Source: Hirundichthys speculiger
Taxonomy: Eukaryota > Chordata > Actinopteri > Beloniformes > Exocoetidae
DNA: 64,000 bases
Direction: 5' to 3'
Assembly (NCBI GenBank): GCA_018398805.1
Contig: JAGFBZ010000745.1
Coordinates: forward strand, 459,001 to 523,000
The translations under genes and the position numbers were made by a program. Numbering within the stretch: the stretch's first letter is position 1; every line of letters starts with the position of its first letter. Shown here piece after piece: positions 11,800-22,980 of this stretch. The notes below the pieces were generated by a model. The model searched no databases and was not told where the DNA came from. It was given only the letters and a program-made list of their open reading frames with translations.

Positions 11800-12720
11800 G
11801 GGCCAATTCCAATTCCTCTCTTAACCCTCAATCTCAACCCTTGCCCTTAACCCTCAATTTTTGGCCCTCAATCTTAACCCTTAAAACTAAGTGTAAGGGT
11901 TATCTTGTGACTTAGAAATGGGACACCCCTTGAGTGCAGTTACGTCATCAGACTGAAATGTATCAGAGCCCGTGTTGTCTCTGTATTTCCTGAAATGACT
12001 CAGGGATAACATTGAAAAGAGTGCTGTATATTCTCTAAATAATATTAGCAAATAACACAATAGAGGATACATTATTCAGTGCCCCGTCGCTACACAACAA
12101 GGTATACAAGTAACGTGAAGCCGCCTGGGACCGCTGACGGGACCCGGACCGCTGGCGGGACCGGGACGGCGGAACGGGACCACCAACGAGTACAAGTAAC
12201 GTGAAGCCGACCTGGACTGCTGACGGGATCCGGACCGCTGACGGGACCGGGACCGCCACGGTCGGCGGACCGGTCCCGTCGGCGGTCCGGGTCGGCTTCA
12301 CGTTACTTTGTTGTGTAGCGACGGAGGACTGAATAATGTACTGGGACCACCGACGAGTACAACGTGAAGCCGACGGGACCGCCGGTCCGGCAGTAAACAT
12401 CGTAAAGTAAAAAAATAAATGTTACGCAACAACGATGTTAATCCATGAAAAAAGTCTCAAACAAACATAATAAAATGATTTCGTAACATTTATATCTTTA
12501 AGATATACGAAGATACTTACGTTTGTAGCTAGCTTCTGGATAGCCCTTACTTCCAAGGGTGGTGTCGGAAAATCTCAATTTTGAGGGCGATACAGCCCTC
12601 AAACTCGTCCCTCAACTTGATGTCCCTTAGAATTGGGACAGCACTTGCCCTTAGCGGGAATGCGCATTTTTGAGATTGAGGGTTGAGATTGAGGGTTAAG
12701 GGAGGAATTGGAATTCACCC
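11800..12720 (-). mobile_element. MITE copy 3, nested in copy 2 in opposite orientation
   Basis: Starts GGGCCAATTCCAATTCCTCT and ends GGAGGAATTGGAATTCACCC; TTA is duplicated at 11797-11799 and 12721-12723. Comparison with the uninterrupted copy at 4699-5392 shows that the host sequence resumes exactly after one TTA. It is about 230 bp longer than copy 1 because its centre holds a GC-rich palindromic segment at 12071-12343 that copy 1 lacks. Confidence 0.85.
12071..12343. repeat. GC-rich hairpin segment inside MITE copy 3
   Basis: The left arm TACATTATTCAGTGCCCCGT and CGCTACACAACAA is mirrored by TTGTTGTGTAGCG and GACTGAATAATGTA on the right. Between them GGGACCG/GCTGACGGG modules repeat in both orientations, with AAGTAACGTGAAGCCGAC and its inverse. 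A strong stem is expected if single-stranded. It may be another inserted element or an expansion within the MITE. Confidence 0.75.
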
Positions 12721-12968
12721 TTATTCTTCTTCTACATCTTCTTCTCTTTCTTCTTCGTCGTCGTCATTTTCTTGACAGACTGAACGTAGCTTTGGCGTAA
12801 GGCCGCCCCCCACAGTCTGAAGACGTAACTGCACTCAAGGGGTGTCCCATTTTGAAGTCACAAGATAGTCCTTACACTTACTTTGGAGGGCCAAGATCGA
12901 GGGCCAAAGACTGAGTGTTAAGGGCGAAGGTTGAGATTGAGGGTTAAGGGAGGAATTGGAATTGGCCC

Positions 12969-13525
12969 CATATATCAATTTACCAAAATGGAGAAGCAGT
13001 GAGTAGAAAAGAACTCTTCACTGTGACCAGCAGCTCGAAGTAACCATTTCCTTCACGACGTCTGTCTCTTGCGTTGCTGTAAATTTGTCTTCTTTTACAA
13101 TGACGCTTCAAGTCAAGGTTCGTTGAAATTTGCACAGCCCTCCCAAGGTCCGGTCACAACATCTCCTCAGCACCAACCAGTGACCACGACCACAACTGCA
13201 GGCTGGGTCACAGCTGAACCACAGCTGTACCACCACTGGATTTCCCTCCAGGACCAACAGGAACCGTCCAGCCCAGCCAACGCCTCCACCAGCACCCACC
13301 GAGCCGGCACCTCCAACCCTACCATCAGACCTCTATGCAACCCTTGTGCCTCGATCTGGTGACGTGCATTAAAGGAGGCGTGGAGTGAGCTGTGGATCCC
13401 TCAACCCCCGTTCCCCCAGCCTCGACCCGGATCCACGCGACACGACAACCCCAAGCAGTTTGGGCAGGGAGGGACGACCCACGAGAACTAGCAGAAGCTG
13501 CCTGAGGGATGGAAACCTGCAGCAG
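12969..13525. other. Unassigned sequence, no clear gene
   Basis: A 97-codon ORF at 13069-13362 (plus) is rich in Pro, Thr, Ser and Gln and has no domain I recognise. It has no second copy in the window. It could be transposon-derived or chance; I do not call it a gene. Confidence 0.35.
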
Positions 13526-14285
13526 GTGTCCGTCGTCGCCGTCGTTGCCGTCGTCGCCGTCTTCTTCCCCTTATCCGAGGTCAGGTCGCGGGGGCATCAG
13601 TTGGAGTAAGGAAGCCCAGATCCCCCTCTCCCCGGCCACTTCTTCCAGCTCCTCTGGGGGGATCCCGAGGCGTTCCCAGGCCAGCAGAGAGACATAGTCC
13701 CTCCAGCGTGTCCTGGGTCTTCCCCGGGGTCTCCTCCCAGTGGGACGTGCCCGGAACACCTCACCAGGGAGGCGTCCAGGAGGCATCCTAACCAGATGCC
13801 CGAGCCACCTCATCTGGCTCCTCTCGATGCGGAGGAGCAGCGGTTCTACTCTGAGCCCCTCCCGGATTACCGAGCTTCTCACCCTATCTCTAAGGGAGAG
13901 CCCGGCCACCCTGCGAAGGAAGCTCATTTCAGCCGCTTGTATCCGCAATCTTGTTCTTTCGGTCACTACCCAAAGCTCATGACCATAGGTGAGGGTGGGA
14001 ACGTAGATCGACCAGTAAATTGAGAACTTCGCCTTCCGACTCAGCTCCTTCTTCACCACAACAGACCGGCGCAGAACCCACATCACTGCAGATGCCGCAC
14101 CGATCCGCCTGTCGACCTCCTGCTCCATCCTTCCCTCACTCGTGAACAAGATCCCGAGATACTTAAACTCCTCCACTTGGGGAAGGACCCCATCCCCAAC
14201 CCGGAGAGGGCACTCCACCCTTTTCCGGCTGAGGACCATGGTCTCGGATTTGTAGGCGCTGATTCTCAGAGGACATGCTGTGTCC
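13526..14285 (-). mobile_element. Rex3-like (RTE clade) LINE, 5'-truncated
   Basis: The minus-strand coding end of an RTE-type LINE, followed by a short 3' region reading CGGATAAGGGGAAGAAGACG and then degenerate GACGGC repeats, which resembles the short-unit tail of fish Rex3 elements. Homology begins about 14266-14285, well inside the ORF, so endonuclease and the reverse transcriptase core are missing. This is the usual dead-on-arrival form of LINE insertion. Confidence 0.85.
13571..14266 (-). pseudogene. Rex3/RTE LINE polyprotein C-terminal part
   Basis: The downstream end of a non-LTR retrotransposon polyprotein, lying after the reverse transcriptase catalytic core. Visible blocks in order are KSETMVLSRK, EEFKYLGILFTSEGRM, YVPTLTYGHELWVVTERTR, EMSFLRRVAGLSLRDRVRSS, QMRWLGHLVRMPPGRLPGE and RPRGRPRTRWRDYV, ending PPRPDLG and stop. 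These match the well-known C-terminal region of fish Rex3/RTE proteins as I remember it. The first ~45 codons of the longer frame starting at 14401 come from flanking DNA and are not LINE. The frame is intact over ~230 codons, which implies fairly recent insertion, but with no catalytic domain it is inactive. Confidence 0.9.
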
Positions 14286-14879
14286 ATCAAATTAAAATGG
14301 ACAGATGGGTTTCTTCTTTTAAAAAAAGATCCAGAGGAAGGAAGTAAGCAAAGCCAATCAGGACCTCTTTCTGTGATGAAGCTGGGCGCGCCACCAGGCA
14401 CTTCCGTGATGATACTGTTGCGTCTAACGGGGATGAATGTAAGAAGCTTTTAACGATTTTATTAGTGATTGGGCTTTTTTGGAGTTTTCATGATTTCTGA
14501 TGAAAAATTAACTCTTTTTACCTTTAAAGATCTATAATAACCAACCATTTCCTTCACATCTTGTAACCCTCAATGATAGCAATCTGTGAAAACTACACTT
14601 CAGTCATTCTGTCTTAATGGCAGCTGCATAACGGGCTGCCATTATTACCATATTATTATAACAAAATGAAAAATGACTCACTACCAATCATTTTGTCACA
14701 CAGGATTGTGCCCAAAAGCGTGAAACGCACAGAATTAAGTATCTCAGCCAGGGTTGGAAGATTGCACTTTGAATGAGGAAACCATTCAATCTCTCTTCAT
14801 GTTTGGTTGAAAGAAAAAAGCTTCACGCTGTCGCTTAGTGTTGTTGAAATCCATCCGTCCATCCATCATCTGTTCCTGG
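14286..14879. other. Unassigned sequence between LINE and Tc1 relic
   Basis: AT-rich sequence with no recognisable gene. The Tc1-like homology starts somewhere between 14860 and 14900; upstream of that I see no terminal repeat. Confidence 0.35.
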
Positions 14880-15926
14880 AGTCGAAAAGATTCGGGTCGT
14901 GTATTGACGAGGGTCGTGGAAAAGGTGTTAGTCTGTTAGAGAAGGGTCAAATCATTGGCATCAAGCAGAGGAAATATCTAAGGAGATTGCAGAAACTACC
15001 AAAACTGGGTTCAGAACTGTCCAACGCATTATTAAAAACTGGAAGGATAGTGGGGTCCCATCGTCTTCCAGGAGGAAATGTGGCCGGAAAAAAATCCTCA
15101 ATGATCGTGATCGGTGATCACTGAAATGTTTGGTAAGATCAAATGGAGGAAAAGCAACAGTAGACCTCAGGGCTGTTTAATAGTGAAAGTAAGAACATTT
15201 CCACACCCACAATGCTAAGGGACCTCCAGGGATTGGGACTGAACAGCTGTGTAGCCTTAAGAAAACCACTAACCAGTGAGGCTAACTGGAAAAAAAGGCT
15301 TCAATTTGCTAGGGGCATAAAGATTGGACTCTGGATCAATGGAAGAAGGTCATGTGGTCTGATGAGTCTAGATTGACCCTGTTCCAGAGTGGTGTGGGCA
15401 TCAGGGTAAGAAGAGAGGCAGATGAAGTGATGCTCCCATCATGCCTAGTGCCTACTGTACCAGCCTGTGGGGGCAGTGTTCTGATCTGGAGTTGCTGCAG
15501 TTGGTCAGGTCCAGGTTCAGCAACAGTATGAGCTCAAAGAATGAGGTCAGCTGACTACCTGAATATACTGAATGACCAGGTTATTCCATCTATGGATCTG
15601 TTCTTCCCTGATGGCACAGCCATATTCCAAGATGACAATGCCAGGATTCATGGGGCTCAAAGACTGGTTCAGGGAGCAGGAGACATCATTTCCACACATG
15701 GAGTCCAGACCTGAACCCCATTGAGGATCTTTGGGATGTGCTGGAGACTCAGACTCTACCATCATCAATGAAGTGGTGCTCCCATTTGTTTCCATCCAGT
15801 GTTGCATTAATTTTTCACCAATCGAAGGTGTGACGTAATCAAAGCTAAAGGCGGTCCAACGAAATATTAGAGTGGATGACCTTTTTTTGTTTTGGTGGCA
15901 ATTTTTTTTTTTGGCCAGGCAGTGTA
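14880..15926 (+). mobile_element. Tc1-like DNA transposon, left end lost
   Basis: Tc1/mariner-type element. The right terminal repeat is clear: AATATTAGAGTGGATGACC, a run of T, then TTGGCCAGGCAGTG next to TA (15925-15926), which is a familiar fish Tc1 end. The matching left terminal repeat is not found, so the copy is truncated near 14880. The transposase reading frame is scattered over several frames. Confidence 0.85.
14890..15770 (+). pseudogene. Decayed Tc1-like transposase
   Basis: Tc1 transposases cut and paste DNA using a DD(34)E triad after a bipartite helix-turn-helix region. The 14807-15124 frame covers part of the DNA-binding region (GKGVSLLEKGQIIGI). Further on, other frames give VMWSDESRLTLFQSG (first catalytic Asp region, ~15352-15390), GGSVLIWSC (~15470), [13 protein letters not shown] (second Asp, ~15628-15665) and an [14 protein letters not shown] segment near 15710-15740 holding the last acidic residue. 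Frame changes separate these blocks. The protein cannot be made from this copy. Confidence 0.85.
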
Positions 15927-16349
15927 CAAACTCTACATTGTCCTTATTATGCAGGGAACAGTGTAATAAAATGACACTTCTGCAAATGCTGGAAGTTTGG
16001 ACTGAGTCTGGAGTTGTTGTCAGAAGCTGTCGACTCAGCAGCTTCTCTGCAAAGTTAGGACTCACCCTCGACAATCAAAGCTCATATAATCTCAAGCTGT
16101 ATCCAGCGTCAACAGAAGATGTCTTGAGTGCCGGCTGTTGTGACATATGGACAGCCGCAGAAAAATGGATTCCTGTGATAAAACCTTCCCTTTATCTCCT
16201 GGAGGCTGGCGGCGGAGCGCTCCTGCCATCTCTGCTGGAGACCCTGAACACAGAAGTCACCGGATCCCCAGAGAGCATTTCTCACAACTTTGCAAACACT
16301 CTTTGTTTTGATGTGCTGGGTTTTTGATGATGCAGTGCATTTCAGTGAT
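15927..16349. other. Unassigned sequence, no gene seen
   Basis: Single-copy sequence up to the left border of the large duplication. ORFs at 15872-16327 (plus) and 15547-16074 (minus) overlap the Tc1 end and have no domain. Confidence 0.35.
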
Positions 16350-19300
16350 CAAGGGCAGTTTGGAAGAGGACAGTAAAGGTGAGTCGATAAACACACACAC
16401 ACACTTTGAGCCGCCTGCCAGCGCACCTGCGCGTTTGAAAAGGGAAGCATCATAAAGAGTCATTCTCTTTTCCTTTTTTTTTTCCCCTTTTATTCTGCAG
16501 CCATGAGGTGACACCATTGTTTTCCTCCATGTTCCCCTGCGCATTTTGATTTCTGCCAGAGAAAGGACGGGCCTGATCAGGAACTCCACGACAGAGATCT
16601 TTAGATACCGAGCTGGTCATCATTTCCCCGCAAAAGTCGCTCTCTTTGCATGCCGTCCTTTCAAAACTTTTGACGCCTACGCACAGTTTAGTGTCTGATT
16701 CAAATTCATTATTCTTATTTCTGTTTGATTTATCTCGAATGTGATTTTAACTGAAGTGTTTCAGCCTTGTTAGATCAGGTCTGTGTGATGCACGTTGCAA
16801 GGCTTCATCCACCGTCGGCTGAAATTTACTTTCAGTAACGGTCATACAGATGAGAATGAAAATGACTCAGGGGTATTGACACTTTCATGGGATCCAGATC
16901 ACAATGATGAGCTACCTCTCCAAGATAATTTCACAGCTTTGAAACAGAAATTGAGTTTCTTAGTCACAGATCCATCAGACTAAACAGCTGTCTTTTGACC
17001 CGGACGAAACCACACACTGGATGCTAAAAACTGGACAAACCTCCGATGACATCCCCCGTAGGTTTTCTGAGGACTGCTGCTGAAGCAACCTTAAACTCAT
17101 TGGAGTAACGAGCAGGCCTGGAAGCCTGGAAAACACCCACCTTAGTTCAATCTATGCAAGTCGCTTATTATTACTTTACCTTAATGCTGATCAAATCGGT
17201 CTAAATCTCTGCATTTCAAATATTACCTATCAAACAATCTGTGAAAGTAATGGTACCAGAGATAAAACTAGGAGCTCTGCCGGGACCGACCGTTTCTCAG
17301 TCCGGTCTTCGTGGGGCTCGGCCGGTTGGTGCGCCCTTCGGGTTGGGCGAGACCACCGGCGTACGCCCTCGAGCTGCAAGCCGAGAGACCGCGGGACGAA
17401 GCGGACCCACCTCTTGTTTCAGGGGCTGTTGGCTCATGGTCCTGAGGGTCCAGCAGCCCAGCTGGTGGTGTCTGGTTATCCCTGGCCAGCAGCCTTAGTT
17501 GCCTCCAGCACCAAACCAGCTTCAACAGCACAGCACGCCATATAAATATTTTTTAAGTAAAAATGACTATGCTCTGATGAGTCAAGATACTGCTAAGCGG
17601 TAAGTAGTTACACTGATGACAGCAAGCCATTGGCTACGCCAGCCGTCAATCAAAAGGCCACTCCCCTAACAGAACAGAACAAGAAACTCCACAGCAGTGT
17701 TCTGGACAACGTCATCTGCCAGATACAGAACTTATTTAAAGATCAGGAACAATTAATGTTCCTGTCCCCCCTCGACCACCAGCAGTTTCAGACATATTGG
17801 AAATAAATTCCTGCATCCAACCTTTTCCAGCTTGACACCAGAGCCACGGAGCGGTGATGCGTAATCTCTAAATTACGCAGCGCCCTCTTCTTGTTGTATT
17901 GCGTTTTTTGTATTGGTGGTTTGTATGATTATAACGTCATGGTGGATTAAGTAGTTAAACCCACTGAAGGTCCAGGTACCAAATGCAAGACCCGCCACTG
18001 AATAATACTGTAATAAACATTAAACCAGACCACAAGAATTAAGAGTAGATTTTAAACATTTTATATTTTTTCCTACCACATTTTTTCTTCCTTGTTTTTA
18101 ATGTTTGGTTTTTTTTGTTGTTTTTTTTTTTTTTTTTTTTTTTTACATATTTAAGGTGCTGCAGTCCCACCAACAGTGTGTGTGTGTTCATGGGGTGGGG
18201 GCTGCAACACCCCAAACACCCCCAACACCCCCACTTCCTGTGGTACTGATGGACACCAAAAATGTTTTCTAAATCAGACAGTAAATAAGTTTATTTCTGC
18301 TGCGAAGCTGGATGTTTCCACATGGGCGTGGGGGTCAGTGGAGACCAGTTCTCCTTTGGGCTCAGCCCCCTGGAGGTCAGTCGGTGAACTGCAACTTTGT
18401 TTTTACTTCCACGTTGGACTCAACAGGACGTTTCTCACTGGACATGTGTTTGACCTTTTGAAACTTAATTTGTAGTGAGGAAAAAGTGAAATGAATGGAC
18501 AACCAACAGTGGAAAAATATAGCGAGGGTGGCTGTAGCTCTGTTGGTAGAGCGGGTCGTCCAGTCACTGGAAGGTTGGCAATTCAATCCCGGCTCCAACT
18601 GTCCACATGCCAAAGTGTCCTTGGGCAAGACACTGAACCCTAACTTGCCCCCAGTGGGTTAGCAGCACCTTGCATGGTAGCAGCCGCCCCCTGGCGTATG
18701 AATGTGTGTGTGAATGGGCGAATGAGAGGCCATTGTAAACCGCTTTGAGGGCACCTTGGTGTGGATAAAGCGGTATATAAGTGCAGTCCATTTACCATGA
18801 TATTGATACTGAACAGTGATTTTCTAGACATTTTAAGTGCTTTTACACTACGAGCCACATTCACCCATTCACACACACAGTACAGGTTTTTATAGTGTTT
18901 TTCTCCCTCATGTATTCACACACAGATGAACGCATCAAAGCTAGCGTGAGGTCCGGCGCCTTCAGGCCAGTGATCGGACCGCCTCCCTCCCGACGGGCTT
19001 CATAACTGCTCCACTACAAGCCATCAATTTCTATGAATAGCTTGTTGCGCTGAGGAGAAACCTGTTCTTCTCCCCTGCATGGATGTATGCGTGTGCATCT
19101 GCGTGTTTTACGTCTGAGTAAGCACATGCATGGGAGCAAATCCATCAGCGCGAGCATATTGACCCATCAGTGGGGTGTTTTGTTCGTGGCACAACTCTGC
19201 CAATGGCTCCCAATTCCAAATTAATCACACATGATGAGATGATTAATGTGGTTTATGTCCTGCTATATGTCCACTGTGCCCGTCCATCTGTCCATCTGCT

Positions 19301-19559
19301 CAGCTCTCTCTCTCTCCGCGGTGAGCCGAGTTCCTCTGCCAGTTTGTTTTCACGGGCATCACCACTGAAACCAGTAGAGGACCGCTGTTGTCGTGACTGT
19401 AAAAGAGCGTCCACGTAGCTCCACGTTTAAAACACACAAAGGTCTCACTTTTTACAACATAATGTATGATACATAATTATAAATATTATAATTATCATAA
19501 ATTTAGATCTTTAGACAGACTGTCGCAGAAAAGCTTGTTTTGGTCTTTCTTGTTTGTTT
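16350..19559 (+). repeat. Large direct duplication, left copy
   Basis: From GGGCAGTTTGGAAGAGGACA onward this 3.2 kb segment is repeated at 26918-30366 with many one- to few-base differences. It contains a SINE (18526-18798), a T run (18121-18144), and two short ORFs kept in both copies (16795-16983 and 17241-17498) whose products I do not recognise. It ends exactly where the gypsy LTR begins. A 10-20 bp comparison at many points suggests high identity, but I cannot give a percentage. It is not an LTR: its ends are not TG...CA and it continues past the retrotransposon boundary. Confidence 0.9.
18526..18798 (+). mobile_element. tRNA-derived SINE, left-duplication copy
   Basis: The head resembles a tRNA: an A-box-like TAGCTCTGTTGGTAGAGCG, then GGTTGGCAATTCAATCCC as B box. 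The body carries CCTTGGGCAAGACACTGAAC and the 3' tail ends GCGGTATATAAGTGCAGTCC and ATTTACCAT, a LINE-derived tail common to fish SINEs. The clover-leaf is not intact, so it is not a functional tRNA gene. RNA polymerase III would be the expected transcriber. Confidence 0.9.
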
Positions 19560-21144
19560 TGTAGCGCCCTCTAGACGTCAGGTCTATTTTAAGGAGGTGC
19601 GCTCCCCGAGTTCTTTTAGTTAAAAAAAAAACTTTCTTCAAAGTTAGTAATACAGGTAAGTAACTGTGCTGATACCCGGCTTTATGAACTGTATTATTTA
19701 TTCTTTTATTTAACCCACTGTTTTTATAGTGTAAATTTCAATTTATCCCTGCTGCACCTAGAATGAAATGGCAATGAAATGTGTTTTTATTACAGTTTTA
19801 ACTTCTATTTAACCCTGCTACACCTGGATGAACAAACAACAAGATGTGTTTTTCCTACCTAAGAGCCTCTCCTTCCGATAAGCTAATAAAACACTCAAAT
19901 CACCCAAACCTTAGCCAACAAGATAAATAAAAGAATTGCAACTGAAATGAATTTCTTTACTTTAGTAAATTGTATTCAGCAAAGCATTTGAACGATGAAC
20001 ATAAAAAATAAAACAAACAATAACATTAGTAATTCCAGTTACTTCTAATTCCCTGTTAACTCAGAGTCCTTCAATAAAACTTGCTGAAATGGTTTCTTTA
20101 ACACAAAAGTCACTTCAATGTTTCAAAAATAAAAATAAAAAATAACTCAACACATGTGCATTCCATATGCAATAATAACTCAAAAATATGTGCAACTCAA
20201 ATATGCACTTTTTAACCTCTAACCTAAAGCCGGCACTCTTCTTTTAAGTAAATGAAAATAAAAATAAATATAATGGGTACCCTTTAGTCAGTTACCCGTT
20301 GCAGGCCTGAGTCGTTGCTTGGGATCGGTGGAACCTCAACCCAACTTGGCTGCTCTGCGTCTGGCGCCGCCAGAAAGACAATCACCGGTGATATTGAACT
20401 CACTGCTCACTGATATTGAACTACGGGCCTCGTCCGCGTGCCTCGTCCAGGCCCGGCTGCTCCGACAGCGGTCTGCTCGAACACGGTCCCTCGACGACGA
20501 ATCACTCCAGCCCACGTGCTGTCTTTTCCAGACACACTCAGATGCTCGGTAGCTCCTGCAGCTCCGCTACCACGGGGACAGCCGTCCACTTTGTCGACCG
20601 AGAGTGCTGGGTTAGCTTCCTTGCGACTACGTGACTTCAGTCTAGTTAGCCCGAGCTAGGCTAACTGTAGCTGTGCTGCGCGTGGAGTATTTCTCTCACG
20701 CGTCGGCCCCGTTTCCACCCGGCTACAGGTTAAGTCCACTATGCACTTACTCGGAGATGTTCTGCCCGATATCTCCTGTGCACCAGCTTCAACCAGTGTC
20801 CCGTTCAGAGTCTTTTCTGGCCGCAGGCTCGTGCCACCACGAAGCGCCGTCCGTTCTTCACTCTCTCGTCTCTCTCGTCTCTTTTCGTCTCTTTCCGTCT
20901 CTCGCGGTCAACTCCCTTCTCCAGCCCCTCACAATAACCTCGATCACTGATTGGATATACCTTACGACAAGTAAACTCAAAATAAAATACATTTTCACTT
21001 GTAAATATTACGTTTCACATTCTTTAAAACAAAAATATACATTTGTTACATGAAATATGAAAAATAAAACAACCATGAAAATAAATAGAGTGAGTGCTTT
21101 TTTATTCCAAATATTTATCTATTTATATTTTTAACAGGGTTACA
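19560..21144 (-). mobile_element. Gypsy 3' LTR
   Basis: In element orientation it starts TGTAACCCTGTTAAAAATAT and ends GAGGGCGCTACA, giving TGTA...TACA termini. On its inner side is the purine tract. The outer side abuts the left duplication copy at GTTTGTTT. At 1585 bp it is long for a gypsy LTR. It contains CT-rich and GC-rich stretches at 20340-20930 where a promoter and untranslated leader could lie, but I cannot pinpoint a TATA box with confidence. Confidence 0.85.
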
Positions 21145-21154
21145 TCCCCCCCTT
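21145..21154 (-). promoter_or_regulatory. Polypurine tract of the gypsy element
   Basis: Minus-strand AAGGGGGGGA directly preceding the LTR's TGTAAC. Its role would be to prime plus-strand DNA synthesis during reverse transcription. The position next to the LTR border supports both calls. Confidence 0.8.
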
Positions 21155-21263
21155 ACTAACCGTCTAGATGTCCTCATCAGACAACATCTTAATAAACAAC
21201 AACGAACAACTATAACTGTGTCATACACACTATACACCTTTTCGACTTGAAAATTGTGGACAT

Positions 21264-22098
21264 GCGCCCCCTAGTGGCCCCGCCATAACTGGAGGGTGCG
21301 GTGTTCCACCAACTAACCCAAACACAGCAGCGTGGAGCATTATTTACGGATAACGCAGACATGTCTTGGATTGATGATGTTAGGCAGTGGCCTTCAGTTA
21401 CAGATGAAGGTAGTTTATCGCTGTTTTTAATGACTGGTTATGGAAATAGCATGATCTATTCCCATAATCAAACACTAAAAACTGTGGAACGCTGCAACGC
21501 TGGCTATAACTAACGTCAACAAGCCATAAAGATTATGCTACTGTAACGTTAACGCTAGCGGTAAATTAGGCTATGTGTTAATGTTATATTTAATTTATTT
21601 TATCATTCTCCTAAGTCACTCATTCATTCATTCATTCATTGATTTATATGCTTGTGCTAGTGCCGAGGGCTACAGTAGCCTCATACTGCTGTTCTTTCGG
21701 CCAGAATCGTCCGGGACTCTCAGCGAGACTATGAGTAGTACGAGATTGAATGTTAACAAAAACTCACCCGGCTGTATTCATTTGGAACAAAGTCCTTTCT
21801 GTTGATATTTTTCCACCCACGTCTTCCTAACTTCTTGTTCTGCAAACAAGGCAGTCTTCGTGCAGTAAAGGCTTGTGTATTTCACATACTTTCTTCTTCC
21901 ATTGTTGAATTTTCACGCCATTGTTGGCACAGTTTATGGCGGAACATTATTCCCACTCGACCGACTCGACATTATAAAAATATATATTTGTATAAAGACA
22001 AAAACACTGGTTAATCTGCGAAATCTGTGAAATCGTACCTCTGTGTCGCTCTGTAGCACCCTCCAGCAATGGCGGACGGGGTACTTCCGGGGGGCTGG
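21264..22098. mobile_element. DNA transposon remnant inside the gypsy 3' region
   Basis: Left end GCGCCCCCTAGTGGCCCCG...CCATAACTGGAGGGTGC is mirrored on the right by GCACCCTCCAGCAATGGCGG...CCGGGGGGC, forming imperfect inverted repeats around ~830 bp of non-gypsy sequence. At 21361 an ATG opens MSWIDDVRQWPSVTDEG followed by GGTAG, which looks like a short first exon ending in a splice donor. From memory this N-terminus resembles fish transposon-associated ORF proteins, but the family is uncertain. A TCAT microrepeat sits at 21615-21640. Confidence 0.5.
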
Positions 22099-22128
22099 CC
22101 CGAAAAGGTCTATAGGCATACCTCTGAA

Positions 22129-22980
22129 CTACTCTTTACCTAGCTTAATGATGATACCTCTATGAACTATTGTGATTGGTTGCTCACTGGCCTTGCCTGG
22201 CTCATCATAAGTGAGTCTGAGTACTGGTTTTACTTGTCTTTTCTCGGTTGACCTTGGTCTCAGTACCCTGTCTGGTTTTGGTTGCGAGTTTGGTTTTGCT
22301 TTTGGTATTCTGACTGGACATCTGCTAACCTCACTCTCTGACTCAGAGTCAACAGACTCATCTGTTTCAACCTGACTTCCTGGCTCATCCGGCCCTGTTT
22401 CACTCTCATCAGCTGAGCTTTCTCGAGTGAAATCCCTGACAACTTCTCCCTCTGAACTTACGGACTCTCTTGTTACAGCAGTATGTTGTCTTTTCAGCAA
22501 AGAGTCTATACAAGCTCTGTAGTTTCTATAAGGTCTATCAATCTCAACATCTGAAGAAGACTCTGTTACCTCACAGATCTGCTTTGTTGGTTTTGTTCTC
22601 TGCTTCCTGTTTCCTGTTCTTGCTGATCTTGTTTTAGGTCTCACCGGAACCTCTTCCTCACTCTGACCCTTGGGTATCCGCACAGACTGTCCTACAGGTA
22701 AGAGATGGTCGCGATGGATTGTTTTTACACCCCCTTTTCCTCCCTCAGGCCTCACCCGGAATACAGGTAGGTTTGGCAGTTTACTCACCACTACATAAGG
22801 TGTAGAACCCCACCGACTCACAAGCTTGTGTTTCCCCTTTAAACCCAAATTTCTCAGGAGAACACGATCTCCCTCCTGGATGTTTTTGCAAACTGACCTT
22901 TTGATCATATGCTCTCTTGTTGCGCAGGTGAGACTTCTCTGCGGTCTGACTAGCAAGCTGGTAAGCTCTTTGCAAGTCAC
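22129..22980 (-). pseudogene. Gypsy integrase C-terminal domain
   Basis: C-terminal part of pol. After EGDRVLLRNLGLKGKHKLVS comes a GPY/F-like module (RWGSTPYVVVSKLPNLPVFR, then KTIHRDHLLPVG), a domain that helps integrase multimerise and bind targets in Ty3/gypsy and retroviral relatives. A long Ser/Glu/Lys-rich tail follows and ends at 22129, close to the inserted DNA element. The frame overlaps the upstream integrase-core frame, with a shift near 22880. Chromodomain signature residues are not evident. Confidence 0.85.

Larger units (their letters stand above)
11443..12968 (+). mobile_element. MITE copy 2, interrupted by a sister copy
   Basis: Same family and orientation as 4699-5392. The two parts 11443-11796 and 12724-12968 together match copy 1 closely, including the ATGGCGCCGAAAAAAGC start and the TTCTTCTTC stretch. 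CAT lies on both sides (11440-11442 and 12969-12971), a 3-bp target duplication. The interruption is a second, inverted family member at 11800-12720. The order of events is therefore clear: this copy inserted first and was then hit. Confidence 0.85.

Noticed and set aside
18526..18600. Functional tRNA gene
   Set aside because: A and B boxes are present, but the sequence continues into a SINE body and tail and the clover-leaf is not intact.
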